DNA of 64,000 nucleotides, taken from positions 2,604,001 through 2,668,000 of the forward strand of contig OZ059896.1 of the NCBI GenBank assembly GCA_964057225.1. The letters run 5' to 3'. The notes below the pieces were generated by a model. It was not told the DNA's origin. It saw only the letters and a program-made list of their open reading frames with translations, and did no database searches. Below are positions 11,967 to 25,498 of this stretch, piece after piece; the first letter of the stretch is position 1, and each line of letters begins with the position of its first letter. The position numbers and the translations under genes were made by a program. The stretch is from Auanema rhodensis. Taxonomy: Eukaryota; Nematoda; Chromadorea; Rhabditida; Rhabditidae.

Positions 11967-14900
11967 CATACCTAGTGCACATCACGTGTACATTTAATTA
12001 GCATAAATTAAAGTTCACGTAAATTTCAAAGTCATGGTTACCATGAACCAATATCAATAAAAATTTGTTTTTAGACTAATTTGGACATGGGGATTCTAAT
12101 TTTGAAAACCGCATCTCTTTATCTTTCACGTGAAGCGAGTTACATACCTAGTGCACATCACGTGTACATTTAATTAGCATAAATTAAAGTTCACGTAAAT
12201 TTCAAAGTCATGGTTACCATGAACCAATATCAATAAAAATTTGTTTTTAAACTAATATGGACATGGGGAATCTAATTTTGAAAACCGCATCTCTTTATCT
12301 TTCACGTGAAGCGAGTTACATACCTAGTGCACATCACGTGTACATTTAATTAGCATAAATTAAAGTTCACGTAAATTTCAAAGTCATGGTTACCATGAAC
12401 CAATATCAATAAAAATTTGTTTTTAAACTAATATGGACATGGGGAATTTAATTTTGAAAACCGCATCTCTTTATCTTTCACGTGAAGCGAGTTACATACC
12501 TAGTGCACATCACGTGTACATTTAATTAGCATAAATTAAAGTTCACGTAAATTTCAAAGTCATGGTTACCATGCACCAATATCAATAAAAGTTTGTTTTT
12601 AGACTAATATGGACATGGGGAATCTAATTTTGAGAACCGCATCTCTTTATCTTTCACGTGAAGCGAGTTACATATAAAGTGCACATCACGTGTACATTTA
12701 ATTAGCATAAATTAAAGTTCTCGTAAATTTCAAAGTCATGGTTACCATGAACCAATATCAATAAAAATTTGTTTTTAGACTAATATGGACATGGGGAATC
12801 TAATTTTGAAAACCGCATCTCTTTATCTTTCACGTGAAGCGAGTTACATACCAAGTGCACATCACGTGTACATTTAATTAGCATAAGTTGAAGTTCACGT
12901 AAATTTCAAAGTCATGGTTACCATGAACCAATATCAATAAAAATTTGTTTTTAAACTAATATGGACATGGGGAATCTAATTTTGAAAACCGCATCTCTTT
13001 ATCTTTCACGTGAAGCGAGTTACATACCAAGTGCACATCACGTGTACATTTAATTAGCATAAATTAAAGTTCACGTAAATTTCAAAGTCATGGTTACCAT
13101 GAACCAATATCAATAAAAATTTGTTTTTAGACTAATTTGGACATGGGGATTCTAATTTTGAAAACCGCATCTCTTTATCTTTCACGTGAAGCGAGTTACA
13201 TACCTAGTGCACATCACGTGTACATTTAATTAGCATAAATTAAAGTTCACGTAAATTTCAAAGTCATGGTTACCATGAACCAATATCAATAAAAATTTGT
13301 TTTTAAACTAATATGGACATGGGGAATCTAATTTTGAAAACCGCATCTCTTTATCTTTCACGTGAAGCGAGTTACATACCTAGTGCACATCACGTGTACA
13401 TTTAATTAGCATAAATTAAAGTTCACGTAAATTTCAAAGTCATGGTTACCATGAACCAATATCAATAAAAATTTGTTTTTAAACTAATATGGACATGGGG
13501 AATCTAATTTTGAAAACCGCATCTCTTTATCTTTCACGTGAAGCGAGTTACATACCTAGTGCACATCACGTGTACATTTAATTAGCATAAATTAAAGTTC
13601 ACGTAAATTTCAAAGTCATGGTTACCATGCACCAATATCAATAAAAGTTTGTTTTTAGACTAATATGGACATGGGGAATCTAATTTTGAGAACCGCATCT
13701 CTTTATCTTTCACGTGAAGCGAGTTACATATAAAGTGCACATCACGTGTACATTTAATTAGCATAAATTAAAGTTCACGTAAATTTCAAAGTCATGGTTA
13801 CCATGAACCAATATCAATAAAAATTTGTTTTTAGACTAATATGGACATGGGGAATCTAATTTTGAAAACCGCATCTCTTTATCTTTCACGTGAAGCGAGT
13901 TACATACCAAGTGCACATCACGTGTACATTTAATTAGCATAAATTAAAGTTCACGTAAATTTCAAAGTCATGGTTACCATGAACCAATATCAATAAAAAT
14001 TTGTTTTTAAACTAATATGGACATGGGGAATCTAATTTTGAAAACCGCATCTCTTTATCTTTCACGTGAAGCGAGTTACATACCTAGTGCACATCACGTG
14101 TACATTTAATTAGCATAAATTAAAGTTCACGTAAATTTCAAAGTCATGGTTACCATGCACCAATATCAATAAAAGTTTGTTTTTAGACTAATATGGACAT
14201 GGGGAATCTAATTTTGAGAACCGCATCTCTTTATCTTTCACGTGAAGCGAGTTACATATAAAGTGCACATCACGTGTACATTTAATTAGCATAAATTAAA
14301 GTTCACGTAAATTTCAAAGTCATGGTTACCATGAACCAATATCAATAAAAATTTGTTTTTAGACTAATATGGACATGGGGAATCTAATTTTGAAAACCGC
14401 ATCTCTTTATCTTTCACGTGAAGCGAGTTACATACCAAGTGCACATCACGTGTACATTTAATTAGCATAAGTTGAAGTTCACGTAAATTTCAAAGTCATG
14501 GTTACCATGAACCAATATCAATAAAAATTTGTTTTTAAACTAATATGGACATGGGGAATCTAATTTTGAAAACCGCATCTCTTTATCTTTCACGTGAAGC
14601 GAGTTACATACCAAGTGCACATCACGTGTACATTTAATTAGCATAAATTAAAGTTCACGTAAATTTCAAAGTCATGGTTACCATGCACCAATATTAATAA
14701 AAATTTGTTTTTAGACTAATATGGACATGGGGAATCTAATTTTGAAAACCGCATCTCTTTATCTTTCAAGTGAAGCGAGTTACATACCAAGTGCACATCA
14801 CGTGTACACTTAATTAGCATAAATTAAAGTTCACGTAAATTTCAAAGTCATGGTTACCATGAACCAATATCAATAAAAATTCGTTTTTAAACTAATATGG

Positions 14901-17900
14901 ACATGGGGATTCTAATTTTGAAAACCGCATCTCTTTATCTTTCACGTGAAGCGAGTTACATACCTAGTGCACATCACGTGTACATTTAATTAGCATAAAT
15001 TAAAGTTCACGTAAATTTCAAAGTCATGGTTACCATGAACCAATATCAATAAAAATTTGTTTTTAGACTAATTTGGACATGGGGATTCTAATTTTGAAAA
15101 CCGCATCTCTTTATCTTTCACGTGAAGCGAGTTACATACCTAGTGCACATCACGTGTACATTTAATTAGCATAAATTAAAGTTCACGTAAATTTCAAAGT
15201 CATGGTTACCATGAACCAATATCAATAAAAATTTGTTTTTAAACTAATATGGACATGGGGAATCTAATTTTGAAAACCGCATCTCTTTATCTTTCACGTG
15301 AAGCGAGTTACATACCTAGTGCACATCACGTGTACATTTAATTAGCATAAATTAAAGTTCACGTAAATTTCAAAGTCATGGTTACCATGAACCAATATCA
15401 ATAAAAATTTGTTTTTAAACTAATATGGACATGGGGAATTTAATTTTGAAAACCGCATCTCTTTATCTTTCACGTGAAGCGAGTTACATACCTAGTGCAC
15501 ATCACGTGTACATTTAATTAGCATAAATTAAAGTTCACGTAAATTTCAAAGTCATGGTTACCATGCACCAATATCAATAAAAGTTTGTTTTTAGACTAAT
15601 ATGGACATGGGGAATCTAATTTTGAGAACCGCATCTCTTTATCTTTCACGTGAAGCGAGTTACATATAAAGTGCACATCACGTGTACATTTAATTAGCAT
15701 AAATTAAAGTTCTCGTAAATTTCAAAGTCATGGTTACCATGAACCAATATCAATAAAAATTTGTTTTTAGACTAATATGGACATGGGGAATCTAATTTTG
15801 AAAACCGCATCTCTTTATCTTTCACGTGAAGCGAGTTACATACCAAGTGCACATCACGTGTACATTTAATTAGCATAAGTTGAAGTTCACGTAAATTTCA
15901 AAGTCATGGTTACCATGAACCAATATCAATAAAAATTTGTTTTTAAACTAATATGGACATGGGGAATCTAATTTTGAAAACCGCATCTCTTTATCTTTCA
16001 CGTGAAGCGAGTTACATACCAAGTGCACATCACGTGTACATTTAATTAGCATAAATTAAAGTTCACGTAAATTTCAAAGTCATGGTTACCATGAACCAAT
16101 ATCAATAAAAATTTGTTTTTAGACTAATTTGGACATGGGGATTCTAATTTTGAAAACCGCATCTCTTTATCTTTCACGTGAAGCGAGTTACATACCTAGT
16201 GCACATCACGTGTACATTTAATTAGCATAAATTAAAGTTCACGTAAATTTCAAAGTCATGGTTACCATGAACCAATATCAATAAAAATTTGTTTTTAAAC
16301 TAATATGGACATGGGGAATCTAATTTTGAAAACCGCATCTCTTTATCTTTCACGTGAAGCGAGTTACATACCTAGTGCACATCACGTGTACATTTAATTA
16401 GCATAAATTAAAGTTCACGTAAATTTCAAAGTCATGGTTACCATGAACCAATATCAATAAAAATTTGTTTTTAAACTAATATGGACATGGGGAATCTAAT
16501 TTTGAAAACCGCATCTCTTTATCTTTCACGTGAAGCGAGTTACATACCTAGTGCACATCACGTGTACATTTAATTAGCATAAATTAAAGTTCACGTAAAT
16601 TTCAAAGTCATGGTTACCATGCACCAATATCAATAAAAGTTTGTTTTTAGACTAATATGGACATGGGGAATCTAATTTTGAGAACCGCATCTCTTTATCT
16701 TTCACGTGAAGCGAGTTACATATAAAGTGCACATCACGTGTACATTTAATTAGCATAAATTAAAGTTCACGTAAATTTCAAAGTCATGGTTACCATGAAC
16801 CAATATCAATAAAAATTTGTTTTTAGACTAATATGGACATGGGGAATCTAATTTTGAAAACCGCATCTCTTTATCTTTCACGTGAAGCGAGTTACATACC
16901 AAGTGCACATCACGTGTACATTTAATTAGCATAAATTAAAGTTCACGTAAATTTCAAAGTCATGGTTACCATGAACCAATATCAATAAAAATTTGTTTTT
17001 AAACTAATATGGACATGGGGAATCTAATTTTGAAAACCGCATCTCTTTATCTTTCACGTGAAGCGAGTTACATACCTAGTGCACATCACGTGTACATTTA
17101 ATTAGCATAAATTAAAGTTCACGTAAATTTCAAAGTCATGGTTACCATGCACCAATATCAATAAAAGTTTGTTTTTAGACTAATATGGACATGGGGAATC
17201 TAATTTTGAGAACCGCATCTCTTTATCTTTCACGTGAAGCGAGTTACATATAAAGTGCACATCACGTGTACATTTAATTAGCATAAATTAAAGTTCACGT
17301 AAATTTCAAAGTCATGGTTACCATGAACCAATATCAATAAAAATTTGTTTTTAGACTAATATGGACATGGGGAATCTAATTTTGAAAACCGCATCTCTTT
17401 ATCTTTCACGTGAAGCGAGTTACATACCAAGTGCACATCACGTGTACATTTAATTAGCATAAGTTGAAGTTCACGTAAATTTCAAAGTCATGGTTACCAT
17501 GAACCAATATCAATAAAAATTTGTTTTTAAACTAATATGGACATGGGGAATCTAATTTTGAAAACCGCATCTCTTTATCTTTCACGTGAAGCGAGTTACA
17601 TACCAAGTGCACATCACGTGTACATTTAATTAGCATAAATTAAAGTTCACGTAAATTTCAAAGTCATGGTTACCATGCACCAATATTAATAAAAATTTGT
17701 TTTTAGACTAATATGGACATGGGGAATCTAATTTTGAAAACCGCATCTCTTTATCTTTCAAGTGAAGCGAGTTACATACCAAGTGCACATCACGTGTACA
17801 CTTAATTAGCATAAATTAAAGTTCACGTAAATTTCAAAGTCATGGTTACCATGAACCAATATCAATAAAAATTCGTTTTTAAACTAATGTGGACATGGGG

Positions 17901-17950
17901 AATCTAATTTTGAAAACCGCATCTCTTTATCTTTCACGTGAAGCGAGTTA
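11967..17950 (+). repeat. 17-monomer (2992 bp) tandem duplication
   Basis: Units 11967-14958 and 14959-17950. Private markers recur exactly 2992 bp apart: GGGGAATTTA 12441/15433, ATGCACCAATATTAAT 14683/17675, CGTGTACACT 14801/17793 and AATTCGTTTTT near 14880/17872. Correspondence ends near 17888, where the second unit has TAATGTGG and GGAATC and the first has TAATATGG and GGATTC. Confidence 0.88.
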
Positions 17951-20900
17951 CATACCAAGTGCACATCACGTGTACATTTAATTAGCATAAATTAAAGTTC
18001 ACGTAAATTTCAAAGTCATGGTTACCATGCACCAATATTAATAAAAATTTGTTTTTAGACTAATATGGACATGGGGAATCTAATTTTGAAAACCGCATCT
18101 CTTTATCTTTCAAGTGAAGCGAGTTACATACCAAGTGCACATCACGTGTACACTTAATTAGCATAAATTAAAGTTCACGTAAATTTCAAAGTCATGGTTA
18201 CCATGCACCAATATCAATGAAAATTTGTTTTTAGACTAATATGGACATGGGGAATCTAATTTTGAAAACCGCATCTCTTTATCTTTCAAGTGAAGCGAGT
18301 TACATACCAAGTGCACATCACGTGTACATTTAATTAGCATAAATTAAAGTTCACGTAAATTTCAAAGTCATGGTTACCATGAACCAATATCAATAAAAAT
18401 TTGTTTTTAAACTAATATGGACATGGGGATTCTAATTTTGAAAACCGCATCTCTTTATCTTTCACGTGAAGCGAGTTACATATAAAGTGCACATCACGTG
18501 TACATTTAATTAGCATAAATTAAAGTTCACGTAAAATTCAAAGTCATGGTTACCATGAACCAATATCAATAAAAATTTGTTTTTAAACTAATATGGACAT
18601 GGGGAATCTAATTTTGAAAACCGCATCTCTTTATCTTTCACGTGAAGCGAGTTACATACCTAGTGCACATCACGTGTACATTTAATTAGCATAAATTAAA
18701 GTTCACGTAAATTTCAAAGTCATGGTTACCATGAACCAATATCAATAAAAATTTGTTTTTAGACTAATATGGACATGGGGAATCTAATTTTGAAAACCGC
18801 ATCTCTTTATCTTTCACGTGAAGCGAGTTACATATAAAGTGCACATCACGTGTACATTTAATTAGCATAAATTAAAGTTCACGTAAATTTCAAAGTCATG
18901 GTTACCATGCACCAATATTAATAAAAATTGGTTTTTAGACTAATATGGACATGGGGAATCTAATTTTGAAAACTGAATCTCTTTATCTTTCACGTGAAGC
19001 GAGTTACATACCAAGTGCACATCACGTGTACACTTAATTAGCATAAATTAAAGTTCACGTTAATTTCAAAGTCATGGTTACCATGAACCAATATCAATAA
19101 AAACTTGTTTTTAGACTAATATGGACATGGGGAATCTAATTTTGAAAACCGCATCTCTTTATTTTTCACGTGAAGCGAGTTACATATAAAGTGCACATCA
19201 CGTGTACATTTAATTAGCATAAATTAAAGTTCACGTAAATTTCAAAGTCATGGTTACCATGCACCAATATTAATAAAAATTTGTTTTTAGACTAATATGG
19301 ACATGGGGAATCTAATTTTGAAAACCGCATCTTTTTATCTTTCACGTGAAGCGAGTTACATACCAAGTGCACATCACGTGTACACTAAATTAGCATAAAT
19401 TAAAGTTCACGTTAATTTCAAAGTCATGGTTACCATGCACCAATATCAATAAAAATTTGTTTTTAGACTAATTTGGACATGGGGAATCTAATTTTGAAAA
19501 CCGCATCTCTTTATCTTTCACGTGAGGCGAGTTACATACCAAGTGCACATCACGTGTACATTTAATTAGCATAAATTAAAGTTCACGTAAATTTCAAAGT
19601 CATGGTTACCATGAACCAATATCAATAAAAATTTGTTTTTAGACTAATATGGACATGGGGAATCTAATTTTGAAAACCGCATCTCTTTATCTTTCAAGTG
19701 AAGCGAGTTACATACCAAGTGCACATCACGTGTACATTTAATTAGCATAAATTAAAGTTCACGTAAATTTCAAATTCATGGTTACCATGAACCAATATCA
19801 ATAAAAATTTGTTTTTCAACTAATATGGACATGGGGATTCTAATTTTGAAAACCGCATCTCTTTATCTTTCACGTGAAGCGAGTTACATACCTAGTGCAC
19901 ATCACGTGTACATTTAATTAGCATAAATTAAAGTTCACGTAAATTTCAAATTCATGGTTACCATGAACCAATATCAATAAAAATTTGTTTTTAAACTAAT
20001 ATGGACATGGGGAATCTAATTTTGAAAACCGCATCTCTTTATCTTTCACGTGAAGCGAGTTACATACCAAGTGCACATCAAGTGTACATTTAATTAGCAT
20101 AAATTAAAGTTCACGTAAATTTCAAATTCATGGTTACCATGAACCAATATCAATAAAAATTTGTTTTTAAACTAATATGGACATGGGGATTCTAATTTTG
20201 AAAACCGCATCTCTTTATCTTTCACGTGAAGCGAGTTACATACCTAGTGCACATCACGTGTACATTTAATTAGCATAAATTAAAGTTCACGTAAATTTCA
20301 AAGTCATGGTTACCATGCACCAATATTAATAAAAATTTGTTTTTAGACTAATATGGACATGGGGAATCTAATTTTGAAAACCGCATCTTTTTATCTTTCA
20401 CGTGAAGCGAGTTACATACCAAGTGCACATCACGTGTACACTAAATTAGCATAAATTAAAGTTCACGTTAATTTCAAAGTCATGGTTACCATGCACCAAT
20501 ATCAATAAAAATTTGTTTTTAGACTAATTTGGACATGGGGATTCTAATTTTGAAAACCGCATCTCTTTATCTTTCACGTGAAGCGAGTTACATACCTAGT
20601 GCACATCACGTGTACATTTAATTAGCATAAATTAAAGTTCACGTAAATTTCAAAGTCATGGTTACCATGAACCAATATCAATAAAAATTTGTTTTTAGAC
20701 TAATTTGGACATGGAGAATCCATTTTTGAAAACCGCATCTCTTTATCTTCCACGTGAAGCGAGTTACATACCAAGTGCACATCACGTGTACATTTAATTA
20801 GCATAAATTAAAGTTCACGTAAATTTCAAACTCATGGTTACCATGCACCAATATCAATAAAAATTTGTTTTCAAACTAATATGGACATGGGGATTCTAAT

Positions 20901-21822
20901 TTTGAAAACCGCATCTCTTTATCTTTCACGTGAAGCGAGTTACATACCAAGTGCACATCACGTGTACATTTAATTAGCATAAATTAAAGTTCACGTAAAT
21001 TTCAAAGTCATGGTTACCATGAACCAATATCAATAAAAATTTGTTTTTAGACTAATTTGGACATGGAGAATCCATTTTTGAAAACCGCATCTCTTTATCT
21101 CCCACGTGAAGCGAGTTACATACCAAGTGCACATCACGTGTACATTTAATTAGCATAAATTAAAGTTCACGTAAAATTCAAAGTCATGGTTACCATGCAC
21201 CAATATCAATAAAATTTTGTTTTTAGACTAATATGGACATGGGGAATCTAATTTTGAAAACCGCATCTTTTTATCTTTCACGTGAAGCGAGTTACATACC
21301 AAGTGCACATCACGTGTACATTTAATTAGCATAAATTAAAGTTCACGTAAATTTCAAATTCATGGTTACCATGAACCAATATCAATAAAAATTTGTTTTT
21401 AGACTAATTTGGACATGGGGAATCTAATTTTGAAAACCGCATCTCTTTATCTTTCAAGTGAAGCGAGTTACATACCAAGTGCACATCACGTGTACATTTA
21501 ATTAGCATAAATTAAAGTTCACGTAAATTTCAAATTCATGGTTACCATGAACCAATATCAATAAAAATTTGTTTTTAGACTAATTTGGACATGGGGAATC
21601 TAATTTTGAAAACCGCATCTCTTTATCTTTCAAGTGAAGCGAGTTACATACCAAGTGCACATCACGTGTACATTTAATTAGCATAAATTAAAGTTCACGT
21701 AAATTTCAAATTCATGGTTACCATGAACCAATATCAATAAAAATTTGTTTTTAAACTAATATGGACATGGGGAATCTAATTTTGAAAACCGCATCTCTTT
21801 ATCTTTCACGTGAAGCGAGTTA

Positions 21823-21999
21823 CATACCTAGTGCACATCACGTGTACATTTAATTAGCATAAATTAAAGTTCACGTAAATTTCAAATTCATGGTTACCAT
21901 GAACCAATATTAATAAAAATATGTTTTTAGACTAATATGGACATGGGGAATCTAATTTTGGTAAACCGCATCTTTTTATCTTTCACGTGAAGCGAGTTA
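21823..21999 (+). repeat. 177-bp monomer with a 1-bp insertion
   Basis: TTTTGGTAAACCGC stands where TTTTGAAAACCGC is usual, adding one base. It also has AATATGTTTTT. Monomer phase after it shifts by +1. Confidence 0.85.
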
Positions 22000-22174
22000 C
22001 ATACCAAGTGCACATCACGTGTACATTTAATTAGCATAAATTAAAGTTCACGTAAATTTCAAACTCATGGTTACCATGCACCAATATCAATAAAAATTTG
22101 TTTTTAGACTAATATGGACATGGAGAATCTAATTTTGAAAACCGCATCTCTTATCTTCCACGTGAAGCGAGTTA
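22000..22174 (+). repeat. 175-bp monomer with a 1-bp deletion
   Basis: GCATCTCTTATC stands where GCATCTCTTTATC is usual, losing one T and exactly cancelling the insertion in the preceding monomer. It also has CTTCCACGTG and ATGGAGAATC. Confidence 0.85.
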
Positions 22175-24638
22175 CATACCAAGTGCACATCACGTGTACA
22201 TTTAATTAGCATAAATTAAAGTTCACGTAAATTTCAAATTCATGGTTACCATGAACCAATATCAATAAAAATTTGTTTTTAGACTAATTTGGACATGGGG
22301 AATCTAATTTTGAAAACCGCATCTCTTTATCTTTCAAGTGAAGCGAGTTACATACCAAGTGCACATCACGTGTACATTTAATTAGCATAAATTAAAGTTC
22401 ACGTAAATCTCAAATTCATGGTTACCATGAACCAATATCAATAAAAATTTGTTTTTAAACTAATATGGACATGGGGAATCTAATTTTGAAAACCGCATCT
22501 CTTTATCTTTCACGTGAAGCGAGTTACATACCTAGTGCACATCACGTGTACATTTAATTAGCATAAATTAAAGTTCACGTAAATTTCAAATTCATGGTTA
22601 CCATGAACCAATATCAATAAAAATATGTTTTTAGACTAATTTGGACATGGGGAATCTAATTTTGAAAACCGCATCTCTTTATCTTTCACGTGAAGCGAGT
22701 TACATATAAAGTGCACATCACGTGTACATTTAATTAGCATAAATTAAAGTTCACGTAAATTTCAAAGTCATGGTTACCATGCACCAATATTAATAAAAAT
22801 TTGTTTTTAGACTAATATGGACATGGGGAATCTAATTTTGAAAACCGCATCTTTTTATCTTTCACGTGAAGCGAGTTACATACCAAGTGCACATCACGTG
22901 TACACTAAATTAGCATAAATTAAAGTTCACGTTAATTTCAAAGTCATGGTTACCATGCACCAATATCAATAAAAATTTGTTTTTAGACTAATTTGGACAT
23001 GGGGAATCTAATTTTGAAAACCGCATCTCTTTATCTTTCACGTGAGGCGAGTTACATACTAAGTGCACATCACGTGTACATTTAATTAGCATAAATTAAA
23101 GTTCACGTAAATTTCAAAGTCATGGTTACCATGAACCAATATCAATAAAAATTTGTTTTTAGACTAATATGGACATGGGGAATCTAATTTTGAAAACCGC
23201 ATCTCTTTATCTTTCAAGTGAAGCGAGTTACATACCAAGTGCACATCACGTGTACATTTAATTAGCATAAATTAAAGTTCACGTAAATTTCAAATTCATG
23301 GTTACCATGAACCAATATCAATAAAAATTTGTTTTTAAACTAATATGGACATGGGGATTCTAATTTTGAAAACCGCATCTCTTTATCTTTCAAGTGAAGC
23401 GAGTTACATACCTAGTGCACATCACGTGTACATTTAATTAGCATAAATTAAAGTTCACGTAAATTTCAAAGTCATGGTTACCATGAACCAATATCAATAA
23501 AAATTTGTTTTTAGACTAATATGGACATGGGGAATCTAATTTTGAAAACCGCATCTCTTTATCTTTCACGTGAAGCGAGTTACATACCTAGTGCACATCA
23601 CGTGTACATTTAATTAGCATAAATTAAAGTTCACGTAAATTTCAAATTCATGGTTACCATGAACCAATATCAATAAAAATTTGTTTTTAAACTAATATGG
23701 ACATGGGGATTCTAATTTTGAAAACCGCATCTCTTTATCTTTCACGTGAAGCGAGTTACATACCTAGTGCACATCACGTGTACATTTAATTAGCATAAAT
23801 TAAAGTTCACGTAAATTTCAAAGTCATGGTTACCATGAACCAATATCAATAAAAATTTGTTTTTAGACTAATATGGACATGGGGAATCTAATTTTGAAAA
23901 CCGCATCTTTTTATTTTTCACGTGAAGCGAGTTACATACCAAGTGCACATCACGTGTACACTAAATTAGCATAAATTAAAGTTCACGTTAATTTCAAAGT
24001 CATGGTTACCATGCACCAATATCAATAAAAATTTGTTTTTAGACTAATTTGGACATGGGAAATCTAATTTTGAAAACCGCATCTTTTTATCTTTCACGTG
24101 AAGCGAGTTACATACCAAGTGCACATCACGTGTACACTAAATTAGCATAAATTAAAGTTCACGTAAATTTCAAAGTCATGGTTACCATGCACCAATATCA
24201 ATAAAAATTTGTTTTTAGACTAATATGGACATGGAGAATCCATTTTTGAAAACCGCATCTCTTTATCTTCCACGTGAAGCGAGTTACATACCAAGTGCAC
24301 ATCACGTGTACATTTAATTAGCATAAATTAAAGTTCACGTAAATTTCAAACTCATGGTTACCATGCACCAATATCAATAAAAATTTGTTTTCAAACTAAT
24401 ATGGACATGGGGATTCTAATTTTGAAAACCGCATCTCTTTATCTTTCACGTGAAGCGAGTTACATACCAAGTGCACATCACGTGTACATTTAATTAGCAT
24501 AAATTAAAGTTCACGTAAAATTCAAAGTCATGGTTACCATGCACCAATATCAATAAAATTTTGTTTTTAGACTAATATGGACATGGGGAATCTAATTTTA
24601 AAAACCGCATCTTTTTATCTTTCACGTGAAGCGAGTTA

Positions 24639-24794
24639 CATACCAAGTGCACATCACGTGTACACTTAATTAGCATAAATTAAAGTTCACGTAAATTTCA
24701 AACTCATGGTTACCATGCACCAATATCAATAAAAATTTGTTTTTAGACTAATTTTGAAAATCGCATCTCTTTATCTTTCACGTGAGGCGAGTTA
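24639..24794 (+). repeat. 156-bp monomer with a 20-bp internal deletion
   Basis: GACTAATTTTGAAAATCGC replaces the usual run: the 20 bases between GACTA and ATTTTG, holding the ATGGACATGGGG segment, are missing. TAAT-type microhomology flanks the gap, consistent with slippage or end joining. It is the largest length change in any uninterrupted monomer here. Confidence 0.9.
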
Positions 24795-25498
24795 CATACC
24801 AAGTGCACATCACGTGTACATTTAATTAGCATAAATTAAAGTTCACGTAAATTTCAAAGTCATGGTTACCATGAACCAATATCAATAAAAATTTGTTTTT
24901 AGACTAATATGGACATGGGGAATCTAATTTTGAAAACCGCATCTCTTTATCTTTCAAGTGAAGCGAGTTACATACCAAGTGCACATCACGTGTACATTTA
25001 ATTAGCATAAATTAAAGTTCACGTAAATTTCAAATTCATGGTTACCATGAACCAATATCAATAAAAATTTGTTTTCAAACTAATATGGACATGGGGATTC
25101 TAATTTTGAAAACCGCATCTCTTTATCTTTCACGTGAAGCGAGTTACATACCTAGTGCACATCACGTGTACATTTAATTAGCATAAATTAAAGTTCACGT
25201 AAATTTCAAAGTCATGGTTACCATGAACCAATATCAATAAAAATTTGTTTTTAGACTAATTTGGACATGGGGAATCTAATTTTGAAAACCGCATCTCTTT
25301 ATCTTTCAAGTGAAGCGAGTTACATACCAAGTGCACATCACGTGTACATTTAATTAGCATAAATTAAAGTTCACGTAAATTTCAAAGTCATGGTTACCAT
25401 GAACCAATATCAATAAAAATTTGTTTTTAAACTAATATGGACATGGGGAATCTAATTTTGAAAACCGCATCTCTTTATCTTTCACGTGAAACGAGTTA

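Larger units (their letters stand above)
17951..25498 (+). repeat. Heterogeneous satellite zone
   Basis: The same 176-bp monomer, but with a distinct set of variants rare in the flanking HOR blocks: AATTCATGG or AACTCATGG for AGTCATGG, CACTAAATTAGC, CGTTAATTTC, GTGAGGCGAG, and ATGGAGAATCCATTTTTG near 20713, 21063 and 24231. Period-10 order is not evident. Three of the array's length-variant monomers fall here. No gene or mobile element is seen. Confidence 0.8.
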
